This document shows positions 34,491-46,056 of a DNA stretch of 64,000 nucleotides, one piece after another. Position 1 is the stretch's first letter. Each line of letters starts with the position of its first letter. Origin of the DNA: Trinickia caryophylli (GTDB taxonomy: Bacteria; Pseudomonadota; Gammaproteobacteria; Burkholderiales; Burkholderiaceae); assembly GCF_034424545.1 (NCBI RefSeq), contig NZ_CP139970.1, positions 3,038,001-3,102,000 on the forward strand, written 5' to 3'. Below the pieces are notes generated by a model. It ran no database searches, was not told the origin of the DNA, and saw only the letters and a program-made list of their open reading frames with translations. Position numbers and translations under genes: made by a program.

Positions 34491-36167
34491 CTAGGCGACG
34501 AGCGTCGCACGATCGAAGTAGAGCTGCGAGATCGCCGTGAACCGCACACCCTTGAGCGTTTTGCGCACGGCGACGAGCTGATCGAAAAAGTACGGTATGA
34601 CCACGGGTGTTTCGTCGACGAGCAGCGTTTCGATTTCGCGTGCGAGCCGCTTTTGCGAGGCGATATCGAGCGCGCCGGCGAACTGGGCGACGAGCTTGTC
34701 ATATTGCGGATGCTTGAAATGGGCGGCGTTCCATGCGCCATTGCTCGTGAGCGGGGCATTGAGAAAAAGATTCGGCACGCCGCGGTGACCGTAGTCCGTA
34801 ATGCCGAGCGCGGAGTCGAGCCAGTCCGACTTGCCGAACGCGCCGGCGCCGTAGTATTGCCCCTGGCTTTCGATCTTCAGATTCAGGCGCACGCCGATCG
34901 CCTTGGCAGCGTTTTGCACCACGACGGCGAGATCCGCGATCTCCATGAACTTCTCCGTCGTCAGGGTGGCATCGAATCCGTTGCCATGGCCGGCCTGCGC
35001 GAGCAGTGCCTTCGCGCGCGCGATATCCTGCCTGCGCTGTGCGACGGTGCCATCGGCCGAAGCGAACACGGGGGCGAACGGATGGTCGTTGCCCACGGTC
35101 GCGCGCCCCTTGAAGAGGCCCTTGACCATCACGTCGCGGTCGAGCGCGAGGGCCAGCGCCTGCCGCACGCGCTTATCCGCGAACGGCGCCTGATCGCATC
35201 GCATGTGCATCTGACGATGCGCGCTCGAGCGCACCGACAGGATGTCGAACGTATCGGGGCGGTTGAGAATGGCGGTGCCCCCCTGGACCGTGAAGTCGCC
35301 CATGGCGTCGGCCCGGTTTCCGAGCAGCGCGAGGATCTGCGCCTGCTGATCGCCATAGAAGGAAAACTGCACGCGTGCGGCAAGTGCCTTGGCGCCCCAA
35401 TACCCGTCATGTCTGACGAAAGACGCGCCGACCTTCGGTTGGTATCGCTCGAGCCGGAACGGTCCGGTGCCGATGAAGCTTTTTTCGTACGGCCCGTTCA
35501 TGCCCGCGGGCAGGATCACTGCGTTGTAATTGTCGGACGAGACGTAGTACGGAAAATTGCCGGTCGGCGCGTCGAGGTGAAACGCAACGGTGTGCTCGTC
35601 GAGTGCCCGCGTGCCGCCCTTCGACAGCACGCCGCGGAGCATCGAGAGGGCCGCCGAGCCGCTTGCGGGGTCGGCCAGCCGGTCGAAGGTCGCGACCACA
35701 TCGTTGGCACCGAACGAACGCCCGTCGTGAAACTTGACGCCGTGGCGTAGCTTGAACGTCCATACATCGCCCTTCGGATTCGCCTGCCACGAGAGCGCCA
35801 GCGCGGGCTTCAACTGCGAGCCGCCGCTTTCGTCGTCGATGAGGAACTCACCCGTTTGCGCGATCAGCGCGAGGCCCGAGGCATCGGAGACCGTCAGTGG
35901 ATCGACGGCACCGGCGGGCATCAGATGCGCGACGCGGATCGTTGCGTCGGCGCGTCCGGCAGGCTGCGCGAGCACGCGCCGCGGCAGCGCGAGCCCGCTG
36001 GCGGCGAATGCAGCCATGCCCGAGAACCCCATGACGCTCGCGTAGCGCAGCAGTTCGCGCCGCGTGAGACGGCCGGCGGCATATTCGTCGATGGCATGGT
36101 TGCCGAGTTCGCCGGCTTCGCGGCGAACGGCGTCGAGAGCAGCAAGGAGGCGCTGGCGGGCTGTCAT
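34491..36167 (-). CDS. ABC transporter solute-binding protein, family 5 (Tat signal)
   Basis: 558-residue periplasmic binding protein of the SBP_bac_5 family (peptides, nickel, or other oligomers). About 35 residues precede a twin-arginine signal (RRELLRYASVMG at 36-47, hydrophobic stretch, LAQPA near 66-70), so it is probably exported folded. Domain landmarks are DVWTFKLRHGVKFHDGRSF, NDVVATFDRLADP, GTGPFRLERYQPKVGASFVR and FADKRVRQALALALDRD. It is the first gene of the operon and supplies specificity to the fused transporter downstream. The ATG at 36167 has no good ribosome site; a start nearer the Tat motif cannot be excluded. Confidence 0.9.
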   Translation of the reverse strand: MTARQRLLAALDAVRREAGELGNHAIDEYAAGRLTRRELLRYASVMGFSGMAAFAASGLALPRRVLAQPAGRADATIRVAHLMPAGAVDPLTVSDASGLALIAQTGEFLIDDESGGSQLKPALALSWQANPKGDVWTFKLRHGVKFHDGRSFGANDVVATFDRLADPASGSAALSMLRGVLSKGGTRALDEHTVAFHLDAPTGNFPYYVSSDNYNAVILPAGMNGPYEKSFIGTGPFRLERYQPKVGASFVRHDGYWGAKALAARVQFSFYGDQQAQILALLGNRADAMGDFTVQGGTAILNRPDTFDILSVRSSAHRQMHMRCDQAPFADKRVRQALALALDRDVMVKGLFKGRATVGNDHPFAPVFASADGTVAQRRQDIARAKALLAQAGHGNGFDATLTTEKFMEIADLAVVVQNAAKAIGVRLNLKIESQGQYYGAGAFGKSDWLDSALGITDYGHRGVPNLFLNAPLTSNGAWNAAHFKHPQYDKLVAQFAGALDIASQKRLAREIETLLVDETPVVIPYFFDQLVAVRKTLKGVRFTAISQLYFDRATLVA

Positions 36168-36483
36168 CGTGGCATATTCCGGTTCGTTCGGTTGGCAGGC
36201 GCCCGGCGGAGAAGCAAGGGCGGCGACGATCGGTACTGCGATGAGGCGCGTGCGTGCCAGTGTAGCGCGACTCGAGGTGGATTCGTTACGCGGGCGGCAC
36301 GATGGCGCGGGCCGCGCGGGCGTTCGCGAACTCGTTGCGCACATCGAAGCAGCGAGCGCGCGACACCGCGACGGCACGGAATTGGCCGCCAGGGCCGAGC
36401 AAGAAAACGGCCCGCACCCTGCACGGGAGCGGGCCGCCTGTCGAGGGGCAAGGCGGGCGCGGGCCCGCCGCGCATCTGCGCCG
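36168..36483. other. 316-bp gap between the binding-protein gene and fusA2
   Basis: Holds the fusA2 terminator (36404-36436, minus) and presumably the promoter of the ABC operon on the minus strand, which could not be pinned down. No gene is recognised. Confidence 0.5.
36404..36436 (-). terminator. intrinsic terminator of fusA2
   Basis: Minus strand CGGCCCGC and GCGGGCCG form an eight-base stem with a 13-base loop followed by TTTTC, about 50 bases after the fusA2 stop. Confidence 0.75.
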
Positions 36484-38592
<2,109 letters not shown>

Positions 38593-38749
38593 GTTCGATC
38601 TCCTTGCAAAGAGGGCGCTGCCAACGCAGGAGGGCGCCATTCGCCCGCCTCGCCGCGCGCCGCGTGTGCAGATCACAAGCATAGCGCCTGCCAGCACCTT
38701 TTGCAGCGACCCATACCGGACAAGGGCGGGCCCGGGGCCTTCGGAAAGG

Positions 38750-39241
38750 TCAGTTCGGCTGCGGCAGCCCCATGACCTTCATGCCGGGCTTGATGCCCTT
38801 GGCCGCAAACCAGCCTTTGCTCATCTCCAGCGCATAGACGCCGTTGTTGCGCGGGCAATGATTGTTCGTCGTCTCCGCCTGCATCTCGTCGATGTCGGTG
38901 ATCGTGCCATCCGCGCGCATGAACGCGATGGAAAGCGGGATCAGCGTGTTCTTCATCCAGAAGCAGTGCACTGCGTTCTCGCCGAAAACGAAGAGCATGC
39001 CTTCGTTCGGCGCAAGTTCCGTGCGGTACATGAGTCCTTGTTCGCGGTCGGCGTCGTTGGCCGCGACCGCGGCGTCGATCACGAACATGCCCACCGTGAG
39101 CCTGGCGTGCGGGAATGCCGACGGCGGCTTGGCGCCCGCCGGCATCTGCTGCGCGATGGCGGAGCCGGCCGCGAGTGTGGCGAGAGGCAGGACGACGGTG
39201 GCGGCGATACGCGCCAGGCGCGAGCGAAGAAAGACTCCCAC
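38750..39241 (-). CDS. DUF192 family secreted protein
   Basis: 163-residue protein of the DUF192 family with an N-terminal Sec signal (basic start, hydrophobic stretch [13 protein letters not shown], cleavage before QQMPAG). Family motifs: [41 protein letters not shown] and [20 protein letters not shown]. Function is unknown; it is predicted periplasmic. The start is GTG at 39241 because GGAG sits seven bases upstream; an ATG at 39274 in the same frame would lengthen the signal. Alone on the minus strand between two short genes. Confidence 0.85.
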   Translation of the reverse strand: MGVFLRSRLARIAATVVLPLATLAAGSAIAQQMPAGAKPPSAFPHARLTVGMFVIDAAVAANDADREQGLMYRTELAPNEGMLFVFGENAVHCFWMKNTLIPLSIAFMRADGTITDIDEMQAETTNNHCPRNNGVYALEMSKGWFAAKGIKPGMKVMGLPQPN

Positions 39242-39334
39242 GAAAGCACTCCTTCTGTGACTGAACCCGCGCATGTTACGCGAGCGGCTCGGGCCGAAGC
39301 AAAATGAAAACCCGGCAAAAAGCGAAAAAAACAA

Positions 39335-39363
39335 AAGGCAGGCGCCTTGCGGCCACCTGCCTT
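39335..39363 (-). terminator. intrinsic terminator of the Asr-like gene
   Basis: Minus strand AAGGCAGG and CCTGCCTT form a stem with a 13-base loop, followed by a T-rich run, about 60 bases after the stop at 39420. Confidence 0.8.
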
Positions 39364-39419
39364 CGAACGCCGTGAAGAACGGCAGACTGCTTGTTCTTGA
39401 CTGCGTCTTTACAACAAAC

Positions 39420-39608
39420 TTACTCCGAAGCGGCCGAAGCGGCTTCAGCCTTGGCAGCCTTCTTGTGCGACTTCTTCGCCTTGTGAGCCTTCTTGGCCGG
39501 CTTGGCAGCCGAAGCGGCTTCCGTCGAAGCGGCTTCCGGAGCCGAAGCTTGTGCGAAAGCGGCGGTTGCGAACAGGCCAGCGACCAGAGCGGCGATCAGT
39601 TTGTTCAT
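39420..39608 (-). CDS. small secreted Ala/Lys-rich protein (Asr-like)
   Basis: 62-residue protein with a clear signal peptide (MNKLIAALVAGLFATAAFAQ) followed by a low-complexity region of Ala, Lys, Glu, Ser and His: AASTEAASAAKPAKKAHKAK and KSHKKAAKAEAASAASE. The layout resembles the acid-shock protein Asr, which is a periplasmic basic protein, but sequence similarity in such composition is weak evidence. The DNA shows repeated GAAGCGGC blocks. AGGAT precedes the ATG at 39608. It has its own terminator, so it is probably a strongly expressed single gene. Confidence 0.75.
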   Translation of the reverse strand: MNKLIAALVAGLFATAAFAQASAPEAASTEAASAAKPAKKAHKAKKSHKKAAKAEAASAASE

Positions 39609-39957
39609 GTCGTAAATCCTCAGCTTGAGTGAATTAACCAAGTGACCCGGTCAATGAGTCATGTCGGTAAACGTGCCATCCACCTTTCGGTTGACAGCCG
39701 CATCGACGGACTTCGACGACGCGTCTGCGAGCGCTTCGGGGCTGTTTCATCCCGCCGTTGGGCAGGCATGCCGCGGCCTTGGCGCGAATGCCGGATAGCT
39801 TCGAGCGGCATCTGCGTCGAATAACGCGCGAGGTGCGGCGCCGGTTGACGACGATCGATGGCGGGCTGGCGTCTTGCGCCGACCGGCGCGGCGGGTCTGG
39901 ATAGATGGCACGGTGACGCTGTGCCGCGCGGCGGCGCGGCGCATGCGCCCTCCGTCC
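39609..39957. other. 349-bp gap upstream of the Asr-like gene
   Basis: No gene recognised. It must hold the promoter of the Asr-like gene (minus strand), and AT-rich bases occur at about 39610-39645, but no clean -35/-10 pair was found. Confidence 0.45.
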
Positions 39958-40539
39958 TTATGCGCGCGTCCGAGCGAGCCCGTCCCACGGCGCGCGCGGC
40001 GGCAGCGTTTGCCACTCGCCCGGAGTCAGGCCCAGCGCAAAGATGTCGAGCGCGCCGATGCCCACGCGCACGAGGCGCAGCGTCGGGAAGCCGACCGCCG
40101 CCGTCATGCGCCGTACCTGCCTGTTCTTTCCTTCGCTGAGCGCGATCTCGATCCAGGTCGTGGGAATCGCCGCGCGATAACGGATCGGCGGCACGCGCGG
40201 CCAGAGCCCTTCAGGTTCGTCGATGACGCGCGCGTGACACGGGCGCGTGACGTAATCGCCCAGGTCCACGCCGCGTGCCAGGGCTCGAAGCGCGGCTTCG
40301 TCGGGCGTGCCTTCCACCTGGGCCCAGTAACGTTTCACGAGCTTGTGCCGCGGCTCGGCAACGCGCGCTTGCAAACCACCGTCGTCGGTAAGCAGCAACA
40401 ACCCCTCGCTGTCGGCATCGAGGCGGCCGGCGGGGTAGACGCCGGGCAGTTTCACCCAGTCGGCGAGCGTCGCCCGCGTTTCATGGGCGGAAAACTGGCA
40501 AATGGTGCCGAACGGCTTGTTCAGGGCGATGAGTTGCAT
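39958..40539 (-). CDS. rluE: 23S rRNA pseudouridine(2457) synthase, RluE type
   Basis: 193-residue pseudouridine synthase of the RsuA/RluE group without an S4 domain. The catalytic aspartate is Asp41 in PAGRLDADSEGLLLLTDDG. LVKRYWAQVEGTPDEAAL, the ALSEGKNRQVRRMTAAVGFP block and LVRVGIGALDI are further family landmarks. The small size and the direct MQLIALNKPFGTICQFS start point to RluE rather than RluB or RsuA; the exact rRNA position is inferred. ATG 40539 is chosen; the frame extends far upstream only as the shadow of icd. Confidence 0.9.
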   Translation of the reverse strand: MQLIALNKPFGTICQFSAHETRATLADWVKLPGVYPAGRLDADSEGLLLLTDDGGLQARVAEPRHKLVKRYWAQVEGTPDEAALRALARGVDLGDYVTRPCHARVIDEPEGLWPRVPPIRYRAAIPTTWIEIALSEGKNRQVRRMTAAVGFPTLRLVRVGIGALDIFALGLTPGEWQTLPPRAPWDGLARTRA

Positions 40540-40616
40540 GGCATGCAAAGTGGCGGAAGCGGGACGGCGGCCCCGAGCGGGGCCATCGTCTATGGCAAAT
40601 GGCGGGATCTTAATGC

Positions 40617-40645
40617 ATAATACGGAACGGCAAGTCTTCTGTCTT
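40617..40645 (-). promoter_or_regulatory. promoter of rluE
   Basis: On the minus strand AAGACA (40640-40645), a 17-base spacer and TATTAT (40617-40622). The -35 hexamer overlaps the palindrome at 40641-40654, so a protein bound there would affect this promoter. Confidence 0.55.
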
Positions 40646-40654
40646 ATATAAGAC
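40641..40654. promoter_or_regulatory. 14-bp perfect palindrome, operator candidate in the rluE/icd gap
   Basis: GTCTTATATAAGAC is a perfect inverted repeat in the 387-base divergent gap, 286 bases before the icd start. The AT-rich core stands out from the GC-rich surroundings. Confidence 0.6.
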
Positions 40655-40784
40655 CTGAGAACGCTCGCATTTCTTGCCGCAGCCTCGCCAGCGGCCGGTG
40701 CGCGCCATGTTTCCTCGTCGCGCCGGGCCGGCAGCATGTCTGGCGCGGCTTCGGCCGGGGCGGTGCCGCACGTGCAACGTGGGC

Positions 40785-40790
40785 TAGAAT
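40785..40790 (+). promoter_or_regulatory. putative -10 box of icd
   Basis: TAGAAT on the plus strand, giving a leader of about 130 bases for icd. No convincing -35 hexamer. The rest of the 40540-40926 gap shows no gene. Confidence 0.45.
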
Positions 40791-40926
40791 AGCGAGCCAG
40801 CCGCATTGGCGCGAGCCGCGTCAAGCACAATGAGACATCCTGAGCGAGTCGAACGCTGCGAGACGCAGCGCCCGGTTTCGCGTTTTTGCACTCGCTTTCC
40901 CTGCACAGCCAACACTGGAGTCGATC

Positions 40927-42183
40927 ATGCCGTATCAGCACATCAAGGTGCCGACAGGCGGTGACAAAATCACCGTCAACTCGGACTTCTCGCTCAACGT
41001 TTCCGACCAACCGATCATTCCGTACATCGAAGGCGACGGCACGGGCTTCGACATCACGCCTGTGATGATCAAGGTGGTCGATGCGGCCGTCGAGAAGGCA
41101 TACGGCGGCAAGCGCAAGATCCACTGGATGGAGATCTACGCTGGCGAGAAGGCGACGAAGGTCTACGGCCCGGACGTATGGCTGCCGGAAGAGACGCTGC
41201 AAGTGCTCAAGGAGTATGTCGTTTCGATCAAGGGCCCGCTCACGACGCCCGTTGGCGGCGGCATTCGCTCGCTGAACGTCGCGCTGCGTCAGGAACTGGA
41301 TCTGTACGTCTGCCTGCGCCCGGTGCAGTACTTCAAGGGTGTGCCTTCGCCCGTGCGCGAGCCCGAGAAGACGAACATGGTGATCTTCCGCGAGAACTCG
41401 GAAGACATCTACGCGGGCATCGAGTGGGCGGCCGAATCGGAGCAGGCCAAGAAGGTCATCAAGTTCCTGCGCGAGGAAATGGGCGTCAAGAAGATCCGCT
41501 TCCCGGAAACCTCGGGCATCGGCATCAAGCCGGTGTCGCGCGAGGGCACCGAGCGTCTCGTGCGCAAGGCGATCCAGTACGCGATCGACAATGACCGCCG
41601 CTCGGTCACGCTCGTGCACAAGGGCAACATCATGAAGTTCACGGAAGGCGCCTTCCGCGATTACGGCTACGCGCTCGCCCAGAAGGAGTTCGGCGCCGAA
41701 CTGATCGACGGCGGCCCGTGGATGAAGTTCAAGAACCCGAGGACGGGCAACGAGATCGTCGTAAAGGACGTGATCGCCGACGCCTTCTTGCAGCAGATCC
41801 TGCTGCGTCCGGCCGAATACGACGTGATCGCCACGCTGAACCTGAACGGCGACTACATTTCGGACGCGCTCGCCGCGCAGGTGGGCGGCATCGGCATCGC
41901 GCCGGGCGCGAACATGTCCGATTCGGTCGCGATGTTCGAAGCCACGCACGGCACGGCGCCGAAGTACGCTGGCAAGGACTACGTGAACCCGGGCTCCGAG
42001 ATCCTCTCGGCCGAAATGATGCTGCGCCACCTCGGCTGGACCGAAGCGGCTGACGTCATTATTTCGTCGATGGAAAAGTCGATCCTGCAAAAGCGCGTCA
42101 CGTACGACTTCGCGCGCCTGATGGAAGGTGCGACGCAGGTTTCGTGCTCGGGCTTCGGTCAGGTGCTGATCGAGAACATGTAA
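40927..42183 (+). CDS. icd: isocitrate dehydrogenase (NADP+)
   Basis: TCA-cycle enzyme that oxidises isocitrate to 2-oxoglutarate with NADP+. The 418-residue protein matches the E. coli enzyme in length. Landmarks are the [16 protein letters not shown] start, the [20 protein letters not shown] loop holding the serine that AceK phosphorylates in E. coli, [31 protein letters not shown] and [24 protein letters not shown]-specific residues could not be checked one by one. ACTGGAGTCGATC precedes the ATG. A strong terminator follows. Confidence 0.97.
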   Translation: MPYQHIKVPTGGDKITVNSDFSLNVSDQPIIPYIEGDGTGFDITPVMIKVVDAAVEKAYGGKRKIHWMEIYAGEKATKVYGPDVWLPEETLQVLKEYVVSIKGPLTTPVGGGIRSLNVALRQELDLYVCLRPVQYFKGVPSPVREPEKTNMVIFRENSEDIYAGIEWAAESEQAKKVIKFLREEMGVKKIRFPETSGIGIKPVSREGTERLVRKAIQYAIDNDRRSVTLVHKGNIMKFTEGAFRDYGYALAQKEFGAELIDGGPWMKFKNPRTGNEIVVKDVIADAFLQQILLRPAEYDVIATLNLNGDYISDALAAQVGGIGIAPGANMSDSVAMFEATHGTAPKYAGKDYVNPGSEILSAEMMLRHLGWTEAADVIISSMEKSILQKRVTYDFARLMEGATQVSCSGFGQVLIENM

Positions 42184-42225
42184 ATCACGGACGCACAGTG
42201 GCGGCATCGCGCCGCCACCTGCGCG

Positions 42226-42262
42226 AAACCCCGGCGCCACATCGTGGCCCGGGGTTTTTTTT
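42226..42262 (+). terminator. intrinsic terminator of icd
   Basis: A long stem (AACCCCGG and GCCAC paired with GTGGC and CCGGGGTT, with a one-base bulge) around ATC, followed by eight T residues. The remaining 200 bases up to the cspA terminator show nothing recognisable. Confidence 0.9.
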
Positions 42263-42459
42263 CGGGCGCCGCCCGGGATTCTTCGATTTTCCGAATTTTT
42301 TCTTCATTACGCCGACATTGTTCGGCGCATTGCAACCAATCGCCGCGCGCAACGGCGACTGAATGCGATTTTCATGACGTGGCGCAACGACTGGGCGCGT
42401 CGGCTCGCCACAATGAACGCAAGACAAGTAGTCGGATCGTGCGCTCGAGTCGCCGGGCA

Positions 42460-42486
42460 TAAAAAAACCCGGCCGTGGCCGGGTTT
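42460..42486 (-). terminator. intrinsic terminator of cspA
   Basis: Minus strand AAACCCGGCC-ACG-GCCGGGTTT followed by a run of T residues, 24 bases after the cspA stop. Confidence 0.9.
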
Positions 42487-42510
42487 CAGAAAGCGATGGG
42501 TCGAACTATC

Positions 42511-42714
42511 TCAGGCGTTCTGGATGTTCGACGCTTGCTTGCCTTTCGGACCCTGAACGACTTCGAAGCTCACCTTCTGACCTTCCTTGAGCGTCTTGAA
42601 CCCGTTCATCTGGATGGCCGAGAAATGCGCAAACAGATCCTCGCCGCCTTCGTCAGGCGTGATGAACCCGAAGCCTTTTGCGTCGTTGAACCACTTGACC
42701 GTACCAGTTGCCAT
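42511..42714 (-). CDS. cspA: cold-shock protein, CspA family
   Basis: 67-residue single-stranded nucleic acid-binding beta-barrel. It has RNP1 (KGFGFI) and RNP2 (DLFAHF) and reads [40 protein letters not shown] and [14 protein letters not shown]. It acts as an RNA chaperone. The gene has a long leader of about 143 bases from a consensus promoter, the usual arrangement for cold-shock genes where the leader controls translation and mRNA stability with temperature. Whether this copy is cold-induced is not shown by sequence alone. Confidence 0.95.
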   Translation of the reverse strand: MATGTVKWFNDAKGFGFITPDEGGEDLFAHFSAIQMNGFKTLKEGQKVSFEVVQGPKGKQASNIQNA

Positions 42715-42863
42715 ACCAACTTCCCCTGTAACTCATGTCTACCACGAGCACGCTCGAAAAGCTCGACAGCCGCGCGACGCAGCCGCCCCCTCCGCACTAG
42801 CTCACCTCGGCATTTTTTCGTACTTGCACTTGTTGCGGCCAGCTGAAAAAAAGTGCCAGCTTG

Positions 42864-42892
42864 ATTGTTGGACCTCTTTAATCACGTGTCAA
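42864..42892 (-). promoter_or_regulatory. sigma70 promoter of cspA with long leader
   Basis: Minus strand TTGACA (42887-42892), 17-base spacer, AACAAT (42864-42869). The start near 42857 gives a leader of about 143 bases before the cspA ATG. Confidence 0.75.
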
Positions 42893-43244
42893 GCGAATTT
42901 TGAGATCTGTCATGGAAGGTTGTGTCGAACGCGTAGTTTCAGGGTTTCTCCCTCTTCTCAACTGTGCGCTAGCGCAAGCGGGCGCACTTGAAAAGTCGCA
43001 TAATCGACGCACATGGGAGTGGCGCGAAACACGTCGCACGAGCGGCGCGCATCGTGCGGCACGGCAGGAGGGCCGGCACGCAATGTGCGATACTCGAACC
43101 GGCTGCGCGCCGGAGTGTCGCGGCGCCGCGCAAGCGGCAGCCAGGCGAGCGGCGCGGCGGGTTTGGGCGGCACGATGGGGCGCGCTCGGGTGCGCCGCAC
43201 CGTGACGGTGCGATCAACAACTGGTCGGTCGGGTTTTTGCAGGA
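42893..43244. other. upstream part of the cspA/clpS divergent gap
   Basis: No gene is recognised; open frames here are Arg-rich and look like chance. A 12-base palindrome TGCGCTAGCGCA lies at 42965-42976, a possible protein-binding site. Confidence 0.4.
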
Positions 43245-43272
43245 TTGCGGGGCTCACCGAGTTGTTTAGAAT
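43245..43272 (+). promoter_or_regulatory. clpS promoter, predicts a leaderless transcript
   Basis: TTGCGG (43245-43250), a 16-base spacer and TAGAAT (43267-43272). The -10 box ends six bases before the clpS ATG, so the mRNA should begin at or beside the start codon. Confidence 0.65.
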
Positions 43273-43278
43273 GGGTGT

Positions 43279-43593
43279 ATGGCGATTATCCCGGACAGGC
43301 AGGACGGCACGGTCATCGAGCGACAGGAAAAGGAGCTGAAGCCGCCGTCCATGTATAAAGTAGTGTTGTTGAATGACGATTTCACGCCAATGGAGTTTGT
43401 CGTGATGATCGTGCAGGAATATTTCAATAAAGATCGTGAGACCGCGACGCAGATCATGCTCAAGGTTCATCGCGAAGGGCGGGGAGTTTGTGGGGTCTAT
43501 ACGCGGGATATCGCGTCGACCAAGGTCGAGCAGGTTGTTACGCACGCACGGCAGGCAGGGCATCCGCTGCAGTGCGTGATGGAGGAAGCATGA
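43279..43593 (+). CDS. clpS: ATP-dependent Clp protease adaptor ClpS
   Basis: 104-residue adaptor that brings N-degron substrates to ClpA. It has the conserved [20 protein letters not shown] motif with the N-degron pocket residues, then [20 protein letters not shown] and HPLQCVMEE. An unstructured N-terminal extension of about 20 residues needed for function in E. coli is present ([16 protein letters not shown]). It overlaps clpA by four bases (ATGA), so the adaptor and unfoldase are produced together. Confidence 0.96.
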   Translation: MAIIPDRQDGTVIERQEKELKPPSMYKVVLLNDDFTPMEFVVMIVQEYFNKDRETATQIMLKVHREGRGVCGVYTRDIASTKVEQVVTHARQAGHPLQCVMEEA

Positions 43594-45887
43594 TTGCCCA
43601 GGAACTGGAAGTCAGCTTGCACATGGCGTTCATGGAAGCGCGCCAGGCACGGCATGAGTTCATTACCGTCGAACATCTTTTGCTGGCGTTGCTGGACAAT
43701 CCGACGGCTGCGGAAGTGTTGCGCGCATGCGCGGCCAATATTGAAGACCTGCGGCAGAACCTGCGCAACTTCATTCACGACAACACGCCCACGGTGCCCG
43801 GCACCGACGACGTGGACACGCAGCCGACGCTGGGCTTTCAGCGCGTGATCCAGCGCGCGATCATGCACGTTCAGTCCACGTCGAACGGCAAGAAGGAGGT
43901 CACGGGCGCGAACGTGCTCGTGGCGATCTTCGGCGAAAAGGATTCGCACGCCGTGTACTACCTGCAGCAGCAGGGCGTGACCCGTCTGGACGTCGTCAAC
44001 TTCATCTCGCACGGCATCGCGAAGACGAACAGCAGCGATGCGGCCAAGGCGGGCGAGGCGAACGCCGAGTCGGAAGACGCCGCTTCGCAGAAGGAAACGC
44101 CGCTTGCGCAGTTCACGCAGAACCTGAACCAGATGGCCAAGGATGGCCGGATCGATCCGCTTATCGGCCGCGAGTCCGAGGTCGAGCGCGTCGTCCAGGT
44201 GCTTTGCCGCCGGCGCAAGAACAACCCGTTGCTCGTGGGCGAGGCCGGCGTGGGCAAAACGGCCATTGCGGAAGGGCTGGCGTGGCGCATCACGCGCGGC
44301 GAGGTGCCGGACATCCTTGCAGACGCACAGGTCTACTCGCTCGACATGGGTGCGTTGCTGGCGGGTACGAAATACCGCGGCGACTTCGAGCAGCGTCTCA
44401 AAACGGTGCTCAAGGAGCTCAAGGAGCGCCCGCACGCGATCCTCTTCATCGACGAGATCCATACGCTGATTGGCGCGGGCGCCGCATCGGGCGGCACGCT
44501 CGACGCCTCGAACCTGCTCAAGCCGGCGCTGTCGTCGGGCATGCTCAAGTGCATCGGCGCCACGACGTTTACCGAGTATCGCGGCATCTTCGAGAAGGAC
44601 GCGGCGCTTTCGCGGCGTTTCCAGAAGATCGACGTGACGGAGCCGACCGTCGAGCAGACGGTGGCGATTCTGCGTGGGCTGAAGTCGCGTTTCGAAGAGC
44701 ACCACGGCGTGAAGTACTCGTCGGGTGCGCTTTCGGCTGCGGCTGAGCTTTCGGCGCGCTTCATCACGGACCGCCATTTGCCCGACAAGGCGATCGACGT
44801 GATCGACGAAGCGGGTGCGGCACAGCGCATCCTGCCGAAGTCGAAGCAAAAGAAGACGATCGGCAAGGGCGAAATCGAGGAAATCATCTCGAAGATCGCG
44901 CGTGTGCCGGCGCAGAGCGTGTCGCAGGACGACCGCAGCAAGCTGCAGACACTCGACCGCGATCTAAAGGCCGTCGTTTTCGGCCAGGACCCGGCAATCG
45001 ATGCGCTCTCCGCGGCCATCAAGATGGCGCGCGCGGGTCTCGGCAAAACCGACAAGCCGATCGGCGCATTCCTGTTCTCCGGCCCGACCGGCGTCGGCAA
45101 GACCGAAGTGGCGCGCCAGTTGGCCTTCACGCTCGGCATCGAGTTGATCCGCTTCGATATGTCGGAATACATGGAGCGCCACGCGGTGAGCCGCCTGATC
45201 GGCGCGCCGCCGGGTTACGTCGGTTTCGACCAAGGCGGGCTGCTCACCGAGGCGGTCACGAAGAAGCCGCACTGCGTGCTGCTGCTCGACGAGATCGAAA
45301 AAGCGCACCCGGACATCTTCAACGTGCTGCTGCAGGTGATGGACCACGGCACGCTGACCGACAACAACGGCCGCAAGGCGGATTTCCGCAACGTCATCAT
45401 CATCATGACGACGAATGCGGGTGCGGAATCGATGCAAAAGGGCACGATCGGCTTCACCACGCGCCGCGAAACCGGTGACGAAATGGCCGATATCAAGCGG
45501 ATGTTCACGCCCGAATTCCGTAACCGGCTTGACGCGACTATCAGCTTCCGTGCGCTCGACGAAGAAATCATCATGCGCGTCGTCGACAAGTTCCTCATGC
45601 AGCTCGAGGATCAACTGCACGAGAAGAAGGTCGATGCCGTCTTTACCGATGCGTTGCGCCGTCACCTTGCGAAGCATGGTTTCGATCCGTTGATGGGCGC
45701 GCGGCCGATGCAGCGCCTGATTCAGGACACGATCCGTCGTGCGTTGGCGGACGAGTTGCTCTTCGGCAAGTTGATGAATGGCGGGCGCGTGACCGTCGAC
45801 GTCGACGAGAACGACAAAGTGCAGCTCACGTTCGACGAGAACGCGGCGCCGCGCAGCCCGAATCCGGAAACGGTCGAGGTCGAATAG
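43590..45887 (+). CDS. clpA: ATP-dependent Clp protease ATP-binding subunit ClpA
   Basis: 765-residue AAA+ unfoldase that feeds substrates to ClpP. N-domain (about 1-145) is followed by NBD1 with [30 protein letters not shown] and [18 protein letters not shown], and NBD2 with [38 protein letters not shown] and the sensor region NRLDATISF. The IGF-type ClpP-docking loop is visible as [14 protein letters not shown] precedes the ATG. It ends in a strong terminator; the next gene is the lower-GC ATPase module. Confidence 0.97.
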   Translation: MIAQELEVSLHMAFMEARQARHEFITVEHLLLALLDNPTAAEVLRACAANIEDLRQNLRNFIHDNTPTVPGTDDVDTQPTLGFQRVIQRAIMHVQSTSNGKKEVTGANVLVAIFGEKDSHAVYYLQQQGVTRLDVVNFISHGIAKTNSSDAAKAGEANAESEDAASQKETPLAQFTQNLNQMAKDGRIDPLIGRESEVERVVQVLCRRRKNNPLLVGEAGVGKTAIAEGLAWRITRGEVPDILADAQVYSLDMGALLAGTKYRGDFEQRLKTVLKELKERPHAILFIDEIHTLIGAGAASGGTLDASNLLKPALSSGMLKCIGATTFTEYRGIFEKDAALSRRFQKIDVTEPTVEQTVAILRGLKSRFEEHHGVKYSSGALSAAAELSARFITDRHLPDKAIDVIDEAGAAQRILPKSKQKKTIGKGEIEEIISKIARVPAQSVSQDDRSKLQTLDRDLKAVVFGQDPAIDALSAAIKMARAGLGKTDKPIGAFLFSGPTGVGKTEVARQLAFTLGIELIRFDMSEYMERHAVSRLIGAPPGYVGFDQGGLLTEAVTKKPHCVLLLDEIEKAHPDIFNVLLQVMDHGTLTDNNGRKADFRNVIIIMTTNAGAESMQKGTIGFTTRRETGDEMADIKRMFTPEFRNRLDATISFRALDEEIIMRVVDKFLMQLEDQLHEKKVDAVFTDALRRHLAKHGFDPLMGARPMQRLIQDTIRRALADELLFGKLMNGGRVTVDVDENDKVQLTFDENAAPRSPNPETVEVE

Positions 45888-45914
45888 CGATTCGATGGAG
45901 GCGGCTGTTACGCC

Positions 45915-45946
45915 AAAAAAAACGCGGGCATTGCCCGCGTTTTTTT
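45915..45946 (+). terminator. intrinsic terminator of clpSA
   Basis: AAACGCGGGC-ATT-GCCCGCGTTT with a T-run, 30 bases after the clpA stop; A-tract on the 5' side. Confidence 0.9.
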
Positions 45947-45994
45947 GAGACGCCGTTGAGGCCGGGCCAAATGGGTGCTGGCTGGCGCGGGAGA

Positions 45995-46023
45995 TTGACG
46001 ATGTTGCGCATGCACCCTATGCT
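45995..46023 (+). promoter_or_regulatory. sigma70 promoter of the ATPase-nuclease module
   Basis: TTGACG (45995-46000), 17-base spacer and TATGCT (46018-46023). Transcription should start near 46030, leaving a leader of about 27 bases with AAAGGG before the ATG. The module therefore does not depend on clpSA transcription. Confidence 0.75.
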
Positions 46024-46056
46024 CCGCCCATTCGACTTGAAAGGGCACCAACTACG

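Noticed and set aside
43013..43339. 108-residue plus-strand frame with a CATAAT box eight bases before its ATG
   Set aside because: Arg/Ser/Gly-rich without family character, overlaps the clpS start in another frame, and has no suitable -35; treated as chance.
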